Shown: positions 34,437 through 44,800 of the stretch, piece after piece
How positions within the stretch are numbered: position 1 is the stretch's first letter
Layout of the letters: every line of letters begins with the position of its first letter
Source: an uncultured Lachnospiraceae bacterium
GTDB lineage: Bacteria > Bacillota > Clostridia > Lachnospirales > Lachnospiraceae
Length of the DNA: 63,968 nt
Assembly: GCA_948473115.1 (NCBI GenBank)
Contig: CAOKWI010000020.1
Location: 1 to 63,968, forward strand
Reading direction: 5' to 3'
Translations under genes and position numbers: made by a program
The notes under the pieces: model-generated
What the model saw: only the letters and a program-made list of their open reading frames with translations
What the model was told of the DNA's origin: nothing
Database searches by the model: none

Positions 34437-35079
34437 TTGGAAGAAATTAGCCCTGTTGGCGGCAGGCGGGATGATATTCAGCGCATTGTCCACAGGCATC
34501 ATGTATCACTTTTTCCCACAATATTTATGCTATGCAGTTTATGCCGTGGGCAAAGGAAACTTTTATCAGCTGGGGACAAAAGAAATGGCTCCGGGAACAT
34601 CGCTGACAGAATGCTTCTCACCTCAATTTGGATTTCTCACGGGAATCAATATCGGTGTAAAAAGAGAAGAAAATGAGAATACGCTTATCGGGCGGCTGTT
34701 GAACGAAGAAGGCAGAGTCATGGCGGAAAGCCAGTTTACCCTGAAGGATGCGGATTACAGTTTCCTTTTTTATAAATGGGTCGATCCGGAGCGCCAATAT
34801 CAATTGGAGATCCTGTTCCCTGAAAGCAATCAAGGTGCAGTTACAGTGACATTGGGGACGGGGGATTCTGGAGCGGATGAACAGACGGGGTTATACGTTG
34901 ATGGAAACCCGTCGAACAAAGAATTATATGCCGAATTTATTTATGGGACTTATAGCAGGAAGCTGCTGGCATTCTGGTTCATAGTACTTTTTACAGGCGG
35001 TTTTATGATCGGGGAAACAATATTATATAAACTGACCCTGCGCAGAGACAGCGGGGTACAGAGCGGAGCGGACATATGA
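34426..35079 (+). CDS. membrane-anchored envelope protein, unknown
   Basis: A 217-residue protein with an N-terminal helix (about 10-30), a beta-rich outer domain (about 40-170) and a C-terminal helix (about 182-202) before a basic tail. No family recognised. Its position, overlapping both neighbours (11 bp and 4 bp), implies tight co-expression and probably a complex with them. Confidence 0.65.
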   Translation: MKSSWKKLALLAAGGMIFSALSTGIMYHFFPQYLCYAVYAVGKGNFYQLGTKEMAPGTSLTECFSPQFGFLTGINIGVKREENENTLIGRLLNEEGRVMAESQFTLKDADYSFLFYKWVDPERQYQLEILFPESNQGAVTVTLGTGDSGADEQTGLYVDGNPSNKELYAEFIYGTYSRKLLAFWFIVLFTGGFMIGETILYKLTLRRDSGVQSGADI

Positions 35080-37241
35080 AAAAAACATTTTATACACCGG
35101 TTCAAAAGATCCTGATAGGCATACTGGTGATCTGCGGCGTTGCCCTTGTGATAAGCGATAGTATCTTCAAATGGGAAGAAACGGGCAATCCCTGCATGTT
35201 CACCTATATCAGCCAGGGGGAATATATGCTGAATATTACCTGTATGCCGGCAGACCGGAACAACCAAATCACTGTTTTTTCCAAAGAAGCCATAAATACG
35301 GATGGAAAAGCAGGCATGATTTTGGCGCAGGCTGATATGGAACCCGGAGAGCAGTATATATCGATACCGCTTTCCATGGAAAACGGAATTTATTCTGTCT
35401 CCGTCGTTACAGATCTGGACACAGAAGAAATGACCATGGTGCAGTCAGCCTGTCTGGAGAGCAGAGGGATTATATACCGAGACGGAACTGTCCTGGGGAT
35501 TATCTGTTTCCTGTCAGCGCTTTTCCTGGCAGTGATGTTTGTTAAAATTCCAGAGGAAAAATGCATAATGCCTCTTCTTGCGGCTGGGATCGGTCTGATA
35601 GCAGGGATTCCCCTGTATGCGGACTTTTTTATGAATGGCCACGATTTCAGTTTTCATATGTTAAGAATTGAAGGAATCTACCAGGCAATGGCTTCGGGAG
35701 ATTTCCCGGTGCGGCTGAATCCACTGCAGATAGGCGGGTATGGTTATTTGTCCGCTACCATGTACCCACAGCTGTTCCTTTATCCGGTGGCGCTTCTTCG
35801 CTTTTTACATGTATCTGTCGTAACCTGTTATAAATTATTGCTTACCATGATCAATGTGGGGACTGCGTTGATCGCTTATTATGCCGTTAAAAATATTACC
35901 AAGTCAGAAAAGATCGGGCTGATGATGAGTTTTCTGTATACCCTTTCCGCGTATCGGCTGATGGGAATGTACATGCGCTGTGCCATCGGGGAAGTCCTTG
36001 CAATGACCTTTATTCCTCTGGTCATATTGGGCGTGTACGAATGCCTTTGGGGGGGGCAGCGGCGCTGGATCATCCTGACCCTGGGCATTACAGGAATACT
36101 GCAGTCGCATATTCTGTCTGTAGAAATATGCGCACTGTTTATGATCCTGGAATTTTTCTGGTGGCTGGTCAGCAAAAAGAAGAATTCTGTCGGAAAACGC
36201 ATCCTGGCAGGCGTCAAGTCTGTCCTGACTGCTGTGCTGCTGAATCTTTCGTTCCTTGTACCGTTTCTATATTTCAGCGCCCATGACCTGTGCTGTTTTA
36301 ATATGGAGAATTCCGTAGCAAATACCGTAGTCTATTTTTCCCAGATGTTTTCACTTTTCCTCGACACAGCCGGGATTTCGATCCCAAGAGGGACAACGGT
36401 CAATGAGATGTCGTTGACTGTGGGGACTGCGCTTTTGGTGGGTTTGTTTGCCTTTTTCGTCTGGGCCTCTTCGGAAAAGGAGAATACGCAGGAAAGTAAA
36501 AACACAGGGATCCATTGTGCAGTGTATGCTTTGACTGCATTGTTTTTGTCGTCATGGCTGATGCCATGGGGAGGACTGATATCCAGAATACCTATTGTGG
36601 AAAAGCTGACCGGCACATTACAATTTGTATGGCGTTTTCTGGGTATAGCAAGTTCATTTATGGCGTTATGCACCGCCATAGGGGTAGTGAGACTTACGGA
36701 AAAGAAACAGGAACGGGGCTGGCTGACCGGTGTTGTGATAACCTTATGCATCATAACGACATGGAGTCTTTTTGATGACCTGACAGGATACCTGGGACAA
36801 TTCAGCAATCCCATGGAGGCAGAGGCAGTTGAGGATGTAGACACATTATATTTATACAATGGCATGGACAGTTCTGTCTATACCAGGAAAGCAGCTGTGC
36901 CACAGACGGCAAGCGGCACGGCAATCGGCTGCTCTGATTACAGAAAACAGGGAACCCATATCAGCATGCATGTAGAACCAGCACAGGATACTGCTGATTC
37001 CTTGCTGTTCCCGTTATTTTACTATCCGGGCTACGAGATAAGGATCAATGGCACAAAGGTGGAACCCTATGACATGAACTGGCTTCTGGCGTGCGACCTG
37101 CCTTCTGTTCCGTCTGACATACAGGTCAGATATGTGGGACTGCCAATATTCAGGATATGCGATGTGATCAGCGTTCTCACCATGGCCGGTATCCTATTTG
37201 CGGCTATATGGAAACGGAAAGGGCTGGCACAAAAAGCCTGA
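35076..37241 (+). CDS. large GT-C-like membrane protein (PTPS-related/YfhO type)
   Basis: A 721-residue protein with about twelve membrane helices and a C-terminal beta domain (about 590-700). The short outer loop after helix 2 or 3 has NGHDFSFHMLRIEGIYQAMA with FPVRLNPLQIGGYGY, the pattern of the large membrane proteins called 6-pyruvoyl-tetrahydropterin-synthase-related, which are thought to be GT-C glycosyltransferases acting on lipid-linked sugars. ATGA overlap with the previous gene. The operon's job is probably to add a sugar to a cell envelope polymer or lipid. Confidence 0.75.
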   Translation: MKKTFYTPVQKILIGILVICGVALVISDSIFKWEETGNPCMFTYISQGEYMLNITCMPADRNNQITVFSKEAINTDGKAGMILAQADMEPGEQYISIPLSMENGIYSVSVVTDLDTEEMTMVQSACLESRGIIYRDGTVLGIICFLSALFLAVMFVKIPEEKCIMPLLAAGIGLIAGIPLYADFFMNGHDFSFHMLRIEGIYQAMASGDFPVRLNPLQIGGYGYLSATMYPQLFLYPVALLRFLHVSVVTCYKLLLTMINVGTALIAYYAVKNITKSEKIGLMMSFLYTLSAYRLMGMYMRCAIGEVLAMTFIPLVILGVYECLWGGQRRWIILTLGITGILQSHILSVEICALFMILEFFWWLVSKKKNSVGKRILAGVKSVLTAVLLNLSFLVPFLYFSAHDLCCFNMENSVANTVVYFSQMFSLFLDTAGISIPRGTTVNEMSLTVGTALLVGLFAFFVWASSEKENTQESKNTGIHCAVYALTALFLSSWLMPWGGLISRIPIVEKLTGTLQFVWRFLGIASSFMALCTAIGVVRLTEKKQERGWLTGVVITLCIITTWSLFDDLTGYLGQFSNPMEAEAVEDVDTLYLYNGMDSSVYTRKAAVPQTASGTAIGCSDYRKQGTHISMHVEPAQDTADSLLFPLFYYPGYEIRINGTKVEPYDMNWLLACDLPSVPSDIQVRYVGLPIFRICDVISVLTMAGILFAAIWKRKGLAQKA

Positions 37242-37276
37242 AGCCCTTTCCCGACAAGCATTTAACCTTCCGTCTT

Positions 37277-38788
37277 TTATTTAAACAACGTTTTGAACAA
37301 TCCTCTCTTCAACACCTGGGCTCCGGTACTGATCAGGCTTCTCTCAATCTGTGCCTGCCTGCGCTCTGCCGCCCTCTCTTTCTTCCTCTCCGCGGCCTCT
37401 TTTTCTTTTTCCTTCTTCCTGGCCGCTTCTGCCTCCGCTTTCTCCTTCTGTTTCTGGAACTCTGCCTTTTCCTTTTCCAGCTGGGCGCGCTCCGCCTCCA
37501 GTGCACTCTGATCCGCCAGTACCTCATAGGCGGAAACATTGTCCACGCTGTCATCATATTTTTCCATGCCGTCGGAAGCGATCCGTTTTAACCGTTCCAC
37601 ACTGTCCACCGGTCCCATCAAGCTCTGGGGGCAGATGATCGCCGTCTGCTGCGCAATGCCGGGTACGCCTTCCTCATCCAAAAAAGAGGTCAGGGCATAT
37701 CCCACTCCCAGCTGCATGATCACATCCTCTGTCTTAAAGGCCGGATTCGCCCGAAAAGACTGAGCCGCCACCTTCACCGCTTTCTGTTCCGCAGGAGTGT
37801 ATGCGCGCAGGGCATGCTGGACACGGTTGGAAAGCTGCGCCAATACACTGTCAGGAATATCCCCCGGGCTCTGGGTTACAAAGTAAATACCTACGCCCTT
37901 GGAGCGGATCAGCTTCACCACCTGTTCGATCTTCTGCACCAGCACCTTGGGAGCATCGGAAAACAGCATATGCGCCTCATCGAAGAAAAAGACCAGCTTC
38001 GGCTTTTCCAGATCCCCCGCCTCCGGCAGCCTCTCGAACAGCTCCGCCATCATCCACAGCAGGAAGCTGGCATACAGGGTAGGATTCTGCACCAGCTTCA
38101 CGCAGTCCAGGATATTGACGATTCCCTTGCCGCTATTGTCGGTGCGTACCCAGTCAAGGATATCCAGCGCAGGTTCTCCGAAAAACAAGTCTCCGCCCTG
38201 ATTCTCCAGGGGAATCAGCGCCCGCACAATGGCGCCGATGGACTGGGCCGCTATACTTCCATAAGTCGTCACATAATCCGCCCTGTGTTCCGAGACATAG
38301 GTCAGGACTGACCTGAGATCCTTCAAATCTATGAGCAGCAGCCCCCTGTCATCCGCGATCCTGAACACGATGTTCAAAACACCCTCCTGAACCGCCGTCA
38401 GACCCAGGATACGGGAAAGCAGTTCCGGTCCCATATCGGAGATCGTTACCCTTACCGGATGCCCCTTCTCCTGGTAAATGTCCCAGAAGCACACAGGATA
38501 GGACCTGTATGTAAAGCTGTCCCTGATACCGAATTTATCGATCCTTTTCTCCATGCTTTCGGAAGCCGTACCGGGCGTGGCCAGTCCTGACACGTCCCCC
38601 TTTACGTCACATAGGAATACGGGAACCCCCGCATCGGAAAAAGATTCCGCCATAGTTTTCATAGTGATTGTCTTACCGGTGCCGCTGGCACCTGCGATCA
38701 GTCCGTGGCGGTTGCTCATGTTCAACTGCATGGTCACCTGGTTCCCGCTGTCGTCAAGCCCCATGTAAATCCTGCCATCTCTGTACAT
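37277..38788 (-). CDS. HerA-like ATPase (DUF853 family)
   Basis: A 503-residue FtsK/HerA superfamily ATPase. Walker A is GASGTGKT (33-40), Walker [11 protein letters not shown], and the arginine-finger region [20 protein letters not shown]. The C-terminal 90 residues form a highly charged Glu/Lys/Arg coiled coil ending in a basic ...[11 protein letters not shown]. Members are often called bipolar DNA helicase-like proteins, but their role is unsettled. It converges with the envelope operon. Confidence 0.88.
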   Translation of the reverse strand: MYRDGRIYMGLDDSGNQVTMQLNMSNRHGLIAGASGTGKTITMKTMAESFSDAGVPVFLCDVKGDVSGLATPGTASESMEKRIDKFGIRDSFTYRSYPVCFWDIYQEKGHPVRVTISDMGPELLSRILGLTAVQEGVLNIVFRIADDRGLLLIDLKDLRSVLTYVSEHRADYVTTYGSIAAQSIGAIVRALIPLENQGGDLFFGEPALDILDWVRTDNSGKGIVNILDCVKLVQNPTLYASFLLWMMAELFERLPEAGDLEKPKLVFFFDEAHMLFSDAPKVLVQKIEQVVKLIRSKGVGIYFVTQSPGDIPDSVLAQLSNRVQHALRAYTPAEQKAVKVAAQSFRANPAFKTEDVIMQLGVGYALTSFLDEEGVPGIAQQTAIICPQSLMGPVDSVERLKRIASDGMEKYDDSVDNVSAYEVLADQSALEAERAQLEKEKAEFQKQKEKAEAEAARKKEKEKEAAERKKERAAERRQAQIERSLISTGAQVLKRGLFKTLFK

Positions 38789-39307
38789 TTTATTGATCGT
38801 TCCTTTCTTCGTGCTGCTTGTTTTTCCTTTACGGGCATTCTATCATGAATCTTCGATTCATGATCGTCATTCGCCGCTCGCCGAATGTGCAGGCACATTC
38901 TTCTCGCTAACGCTCATTATATCATATCCCCGCAAGCGGAACAATAGATTGTAACACCGATATTTGAAGTCTATTTTAATCTCCATTTCGCCACCTTGGG
39001 CTGCAAGCACACTTTCATCACATTTTTCTTTATTTTCCCTTTTGCCGGGTCTATAGCACTTGCAACTGAATAGAATCTTTAGGGATCGCAGAAATGCGGC
39101 ATTTTTTGTCAAATTTTTCTTGTTTTCCGTCACAGTTGTTCTTTCAGTGCCATTCATCCTTTCGCTAATCTGCAGCGGCTTATATGTGTTTGGAATTATA
39201 TAAATCGTTTCATATATGTAAAGAGAATGAGCCCCCATGATTGCCATCGCATTCACAGAAGCCCATTATTTTCACAAGTTTTACATACGGTATTGCAATT
39301 TCCACTG
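38789..39307. repeat. non-coding stretch with short CTTCG-loop hairpins
   Basis: ATCATGAAT-CTTCG-ATTCATGAT (38842-38864) and GAATGTGC-AG-GCACATTC (38883-38900) are separated by a run of CGCCG/CTCGCC repeats and followed by CTCGCTAACGCTCATTATATC. A 129-codon open frame on the minus strand at 38867-39256 has no SD and no protein-like features. Otherwise I see nothing coding. Confidence 0.55.
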
Positions 39308-40801
39308 TCACTGCACCACCAGGTTGGAATATCCCATCAGGCTCTCATCCACGGCCCGCGCCGCCTCCCTGCCCTCACGGATAGCCCATACCACCAGGGA
39401 CTGGCCTCTGTGCATGTCTCCGGTGACAAAGACATTCTCTTTGCTGGTCTGATACTGCCCTGCCCCGGTCTTCACATTGGTGCGCTCGTTCAGTTCCACG
39501 CCGAAGGCCTCCGCCACATAGCCCTGTACCCCCAGGAAGCCTGCCGCGATGAGCACGAGATCCGCGGGAAGCTCCTGCTCGCTGCCCGCCACTTCTTTCA
39601 TGTTCATGCGTCCCGTGGCCGCATCCTTCTCCCATGCAAGCTTTACAATCTTCACAGCCTTCAGGTTCCCGTCCTTATCTTTCACAAATTCCTTCACGGT
39701 AGACTCATAGATGCGGGGATCATGTCCATACAGGGCAATCGCCTCCTGCTGGCCGTAATCTGTCTTGCAGACCTTTGGCCACTCCGGCCAGGGATTATTC
39801 TCTGCCCTGCTGTCCGGTGCCTTTGGCATCATCTCAATCTGGGTCACGCTCTTTGCGCCGTGGCGGATAGAGGTGCCCACACAGTCATTACCCGTATCCC
39901 CGCCGCCGATGATAATCACGTGCTTATCCTTTGTGTCCACGTACTGTTTATCCTCAAAACCGGAATCCAGCAGGCTCTTGGTATTTGCTTTCAGGAAATC
40001 CACCGCAAAGTAAATTCCCTTCGCATCCCTTCCGGGAGCCTTGATGTCCCTGGGATTGGAGGCGCCGCAGGCCAGGATTACCCTGTCGAAGTCATGGAGC
40101 AGCTTATCGGCCTTGATATCCCTGCCCACGTCCACGCCAGTGACAAAAGTGATCCCTTCCTCTTCCATGATCTTCCGTTTCCGTTCCACGATCCGTTTCT
40201 CCAGCTTCATGTTGGGAATCCCGTACATCAGCAGTCCCCCCACACGGTCTGAGCGTTCATACACTGTCACCAGATGGCCTCGCTTATTTAACTGGTCCGC
40301 CGCCGCCAGACCGGAAGGCCCGCTGCCAATAACTGCCACCCTTTTCCCGGTACGGACTTTGGGGGGATTCGCCGCGGCATACCCTTCCGCGTAGGCGTTC
40401 TCTATAATGGCATATTCATTTTCCTTGGTGGACACCGGATCCCCGTTGAGACCGCAGGTACATGCCGCCTCACAGAGCGCAGGGCATACCCTGGAGGTGA
40501 ACTCAGGGAAATTGTTTGTCTTTTTCAGGCGGTTGTATGCCTGCTGCCAGTTCCCATGGTACACCAGGTCATTCCACTCAGGGACCAGATTGTGCAAGGG
40601 GCATCCGCTTGCCATCCCACAGATCATCATTCCCGCCTGGCAGAAAGGCACTCCGCATTCCATGCACCTTGCGCCCTGAAGCTGCTGCTCCTCCCTGGGC
40701 AAATGCTCGTGAAACTCGTTAAAGTGCTTTATTCTTTTCTTTGGCTCCTCCTCTTTACTGACTTCCCTTTTATATTCCATAAATCCGGTTGGCTTTCCCA
40801 T
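39308..40801 (-). CDS. gltD: glutamate synthase small subunit (NADPH)
   Basis: A 497-residue FAD- and iron-sulfur-containing subunit that passes electrons from NADPH to GltB. The N-terminal cluster motifs are CMECGVPFC and CPLHN with CPALCEAACTCG; the FAD-binding Rossmann motif is VIGSGPSGLAAA and the NADPH one IIGGGDTGND. The length is typical. It follows gltB on the same strand, but instead of the usual short gap there is about 1 kb of repeats, so co-transcription is uncertain. Confidence 0.95.
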   Translation of the reverse strand: MGKPTGFMEYKREVSKEEEPKKRIKHFNEFHEHLPREEQQLQGARCMECGVPFCQAGMMICGMASGCPLHNLVPEWNDLVYHGNWQQAYNRLKKTNNFPEFTSRVCPALCEAACTCGLNGDPVSTKENEYAIIENAYAEGYAAANPPKVRTGKRVAVIGSGPSGLAAADQLNKRGHLVTVYERSDRVGGLLMYGIPNMKLEKRIVERKRKIMEEEGITFVTGVDVGRDIKADKLLHDFDRVILACGASNPRDIKAPGRDAKGIYFAVDFLKANTKSLLDSGFEDKQYVDTKDKHVIIIGGGDTGNDCVGTSIRHGAKSVTQIEMMPKAPDSRAENNPWPEWPKVCKTDYGQQEAIALYGHDPRIYESTVKEFVKDKDGNLKAVKIVKLAWEKDAATGRMNMKEVAGSEQELPADLVLIAAGFLGVQGYVAEAFGVELNERTNVKTGAGQYQTSKENVFVTGDMHRGQSLVVWAIREGREAARAVDESLMGYSNLVVQ

Positions 40802-40818
40802 GCTTTCTCTTTGCCTCC

Positions 40819-41115
40819 TTACTTTGGTTCTTGGTTTCGTTCTTAGTTCTTGGTCTTAGTTCTTGGTCTTGGTTCTTGGTCTTGGTTCTTGGTCTTGGTT
40901 CTTGGTTCTTGGTCTTAGTTTTTGTCTTGGTTCTTGGTCTTGGTTCTTGGTCTTGGTTCTTGGTTCTTGGTCTTAGTTTTTGTCTTGGTTCTTGGTCTTA
41001 GTTTTTGTCTTGGTCTTGGTTCTTGGTCTTGGTTCTTGGTCTTGGTCATAGTTTATGGTTTTGGTCATAGTTTTTGATTTGGTTTTGGATTAAGGTCTGG
41101 TTTAGGTTCTTGAAA
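40819..41115 (-). repeat. minisatellite of CCAAGACCAAGAA units
   Basis: About 300 bp of a 12-13 bp unit (TTCTTGGTCTTGG on the + strand) repeated more than 20 times, decaying at both ends. It lies directly upstream of gltD, so the transcribed leader of gltD would be purine-rich (CCAAGACCAAGAACC). It covers the place where a promoter or ribosome leader would be expected. Confidence 0.85.
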
Positions 41116-41139
41116 GTTATAGGTTACTGTTCCTGGCAC

Positions 41140-41297
41140 GGCGGCCGGGGGTGGGTCTGCTTCATTCAGGCGCTTCGCTGGAATTTCGATGAGCCTCAAA
41201 CCGTCGTCAATGCGCCCATAAGCGGGGGCGCATCGACTTGAGTCTCCTCTCAATAGCTCAGTAAAGCCTGAATGAAGCAGACCCACTCCCAACCGCC
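41140..41297. repeat. 158-bp palindromic element in the gltB-gltD gap
   Basis: Terminal inverted repeats of 32 bp (left 41140-41171, right 41266-41297), with the inner 20 bp perfect (GTGGGTCTGCTTCATTCAGG) and three differences in the outer part. The middle contains a further hairpin (TGCGCCC/GGGGCGCA). No obvious target duplication. Confidence 0.8.
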
Positions 41298-41480
41298 TGA
41301 ATACCGCAGATTATTTATCACAGATCTCTATTTTACAGTTCTCATTATACAATTCTCTTTTTCACAGATCCTTTTCACAGACCTCTTTTACAGCCCACTT
41401 TCTCATACCTCTTTTACAACCCCTTTCTCAGGCTTCATTTACAGACCTTTATCTCATATGTCTTTGTCTTACAAACCTTT
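41298..41480. repeat. degenerate pyrimidine-rich tandem repeat
   Basis: About seven imperfect units of 22-26 bp of the type TTTTACAGACCTCTTTCTCA. No coding signs. Confidence 0.55.
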
Positions 41481-41509
41481 GTTTTTAATGATACGACTTT
41501 ACCCTATCA

Positions 41510-41653
41510 GCCGGTCGGCCGCGGCAGGTCTCTTTTTGAAACCGTTGGAGGACGCCGGCACTTAGGCGCCGTACTTTGGCGCCTTATGTGTCCGCTGCGT
41601 CCGGAATCGAGCGAAAGCGCGTTGAAAAAAGAGACCTGCCGCGACCGGCCGGC
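41510..41653. repeat. 144-bp palindromic element in the gltB-gltD gap
   Basis: Terminal inverted repeats of 28 bp with only two mismatches (left GCCGGTCGGCCGCGGCAGGT, right complement GCCGGCCGGTCGCGGCAGGT, both followed by CTCTTTTT). The centre holds a stem of TTAGGCGCC/GGCGCCTTA and GGACGC/GCGTCC. Unlike the 158-bp element in sequence, but built the same way. Confidence 0.8.
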
Positions 41654-41665
41654 GTGACTAAGTCC

Positions 41666-41827
41666 GTGTACATGACTTGGCCAGTGTGTGTAACTTGGCC
41701 AGTATGCGTGACTGAGTCAGCATACATAACTTGGCCAGCATGCGTGACTGAGTCAGCATACATAACTTGGCCAGTATACGTGACTGAGTCAGCATACATA
41801 ACTTGGCCAGTATACGTGACTTGGCCA
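41666..41827. repeat. nine 18-bp tandem units after the gltB stop
   Basis: Exactly nine units of 18 bp. They alternate between GTATGCGTGACTGAGTCA-like and GCATACATAACTTGGCCA-like versions, so each pair of units also makes a hairpin (GTATGC/GCATAC and TGACT/AGTCA). Because 18 is a multiple of three, both strands stay open. On the minus strand an ATG overlaps the gltB stop as ATGA and reads through the units as a 12-residue repeat (GQVMYADSVTYT), ending at 41584 after 85 codons. Confidence 0.85.
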
Positions 41828-41837
41828 GAACACAAAC

Positions 41838-44800
41838 TCATTTCCGGGTATTGGCATAAAACGCCTCAATCTGCGCCTGTTCCGCACTCAGCCCTTTCTC
41901 CTCCATCTGCACAATGGTCTTGAGAACCCGCTCGTAATCATGGGGAATAATCTTCTTAAACTTTGGCAGATATTCCTCAAAATGGTCAAGGATGCGCTTT
42001 CCCTTCTCAGAGTTGGTCAGCGCCACATGCTCCTGGATCATGCCCTTTAACTCCAGCACATCGTATTTGGAGGTAATCTCGCCGGAGGAAACCATTTCCT
42101 TGTTCAGCCTCTTGTAAAGGTCGTTTCCCTCATCCAGCACATAGGCAATGCCGCCGCTCATACCTGCAGCGAAGTTCTTGCCGGTAGTCCCCAGCACAAC
42201 CACACGTCCGCCGGTCATGTACTCGCATCCGTGGTCGCCCACGCCTTCCACCACTGCAAGGGCGCCGGAATTACGGACGCAGAAACGTTCCCCAGCCACA
42301 CCGTTGATAAAAGCCTTGCCGCTGGTAGCGCCGTAAAGCGCCACATTGCCAATAATGATATTCTCAGAGGCATCAAACCTGCTTCCTGCCGGCGGGTATA
42401 CCACCAGCTTGCCGCCGGAGAGCCCTTTGCCGAAATAATCGTTGGAATCACCCACCAGTTCCAAAGTCAGTCCTTTCGGGATAAACGCGCCGAAGGACTG
42501 ACCGCCTGCCCCCTTGCAGAGCACATGGTAGGTGTCCTCCTCCACGTTGTCACCCAGACGTTTGGTGATCTCGCTGCCCAGGATCGTGCCGAAAGTACGG
42601 TCCGTATTGGACACGTCCACCTCCACGCTCCGCTTCTGGCCTGACTCTATTGCCTTCTTTAACTGTTTTAGAAGTATCTTCTCATCCAGGGTCTTTTCCA
42701 GCTCGAAATCATAAACCTGTTTCGGGTCAAAGGTGTATTTCTGTCCGCTTTCCCGGAAAGGATTGGACAGGATCAGGGACAGGTCTACCTCCTGCTGCCT
42801 CCGGTTCAGGTTCTCCCTTACCCGGAGCAGATCGGTGCGTCCCACCAGTTCGTCCACAGTCTTCACGCCCAGCGCCGCCATATATTCCCGAAGCTCCTGT
42901 GCGATAAATTTCATAAAGTTTTCCACGTACTCCGGCTTGCCTCGGAAATGTTTGCGCAACTCCGGATTCTGGGTCGCCACGCCCACGGGGCAGGTGTCCA
43001 GATTGCAGACCCTCATCATGACACAGCCCATGGTCACCAGGGGCGCGGTGGCAAAGCCAAATTCCTCCGCTCCCAGGATGGCCGCAATGGCCACATCACG
43101 GCCGCTCATCAGCTTCCCGTCCGTCTCGATGCGCACCTTGTTTCTCAGTCCGTTCATGATCAATGTCTGATGGGTCTCCGCAAGCCCCAGCTCCCAGGGA
43201 AGACCGGCGTTATGGATGGAGCTTCTGGGCGCCGCCCCGGTGCCCCCGTCATAGCCGGACACCAGGATCACCTGGGCTCCCGCCTTTGCCACGCCTGCGG
43301 CCACCGTGCCCACTCCCGCCTCGGACACCAGCTTCACGGAAATGCGTGCATCCTTGTTGGCGTTTTTCAGGTCATAGATCAGCTGTGCCAGATCCTCAAT
43401 GGAATAGATATCGTGATGAGGGGGCGGGGAGATCAGGGACACGCCGGGAGTGGAGTGGCGGGTCTTGGCAATCCATGGATATACCTTCCCCCCGGGCAGA
43501 TGTCCGCCCTCGCCGGGCTTCGCTCCCTGGGCCATCTTGATCTGAATCTCCTTTGCGCTGACCAGGTAACGGCTGGTGACACCGAAGCGTCCGCTTGCCA
43601 CCTGCTTGATGGCGGAGCAGCGGTTCAGGCCGTCAGTGCCGGGTGTCAGTCTGTCCAGTTCCTCCCCGCCCTCGCCGGAGTTACTCTTTCCGTGGAGCCT
43701 GTTCATGGCAATGGCCATGGTTTCGTGTGCTTCCTTGGAAATGGAGCCGTAGGACATGGCGCCGGTCTTGAACCGGGTGACAATGGACTCCACCGGCTCC
43801 ACCTGTTCCAGGTCAATCCCCTTTTTCGGGTAATTGAAATCCATCAGCCCCCGCAGATTTTTGATGGAAGTCTCGTCATTCACCATGGCGGTATACTGCT
43901 TGAACATACCGTAATCGCCCCGCCTCGTGGATTCCTGAAGCATATGGATGACGGCGGGGTTGTAAAGGTGCTCGTCGCCGCCGCTTCTTGCCTTGTGGTG
44001 TCCGGGACTGTCCAGGGTGAGATCATTTCCCAGTCCCAGAGGATCAAACGCCATGGAATGCAGTTCGTCCACCTGTGCCTCAATATCCTTTAATGTGATA
44101 CCGCCCACGCGGCTCACCGTATTGCAGAAATATTTATTGATCACCTCCGGCGCTATGCCGATAGCTTCAAAAATCTGAGAACCCTGATAGGACTGGATCG
44201 TGCTGATTCCCATTTTGGAAGCAATCTTCACAATGCCGTGAAGCACCGCGTTGTTGTAATCATTCACCGCCGCATAATAGTCCTTATCCAGCATATGGTT
44301 CTCGATCAGTTCCTTAATGCTCTCCTGCGCCAGATAGGGATTGATGGCGCAGGCGCCGTAGCCAAGCAGGGTGGCAAAGTGATGCACCTCCCTGGGTTCG
44401 CCGGATTCCAGGATCAGCGCCACCCTGGTTCGCTTTTTCGTGCGCACCAGATACTGGTTCAGCGCCGACACTGCCAGCAGGGAAGGAATGGGCACATGAT
44501 TCTCGTCCACACCCCGGTCAGAGAGAACCAGGATGTTCACGCCGTCCCTGTACGCCCGGTCCACCTCCACAAAGAGTCTGTCGATGGCCCGCTCCAGGCT
44601 GGTATTCTTATAATAAGTAATGGGGACTACTTCTACTTTAAATCCCTCCGCCTTCATATTCTTGATCTTCATCAGGTCTGTGTTGGTCAGGATGGGATTG
44701 TTGACCCTCAGCACATTGCAGTTCTTGGGGGATTCCTTTAAAATATTTCTCTCCGTACCGATGTAGACGGTGGTGGAAGTCACGATCTCCTCACGGATGG

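Noticed and set aside
38867..39256. 129-codon minus-strand frame
   Set aside because: No SD, no recognisable motif, and it runs through a hairpin repeat; treated as non-coding.
40789..41001. Hydrophobic LVLGLGSW repeat protein on the + strand
   Set aside because: It is only the translation of the TTCTTGGTCTTGG minisatellite, overlapping the gltD start.
41666..41827. CRISPR array
   Set aside because: The nine 18-bp units follow each other directly without unique spacers and no cas gene is near.
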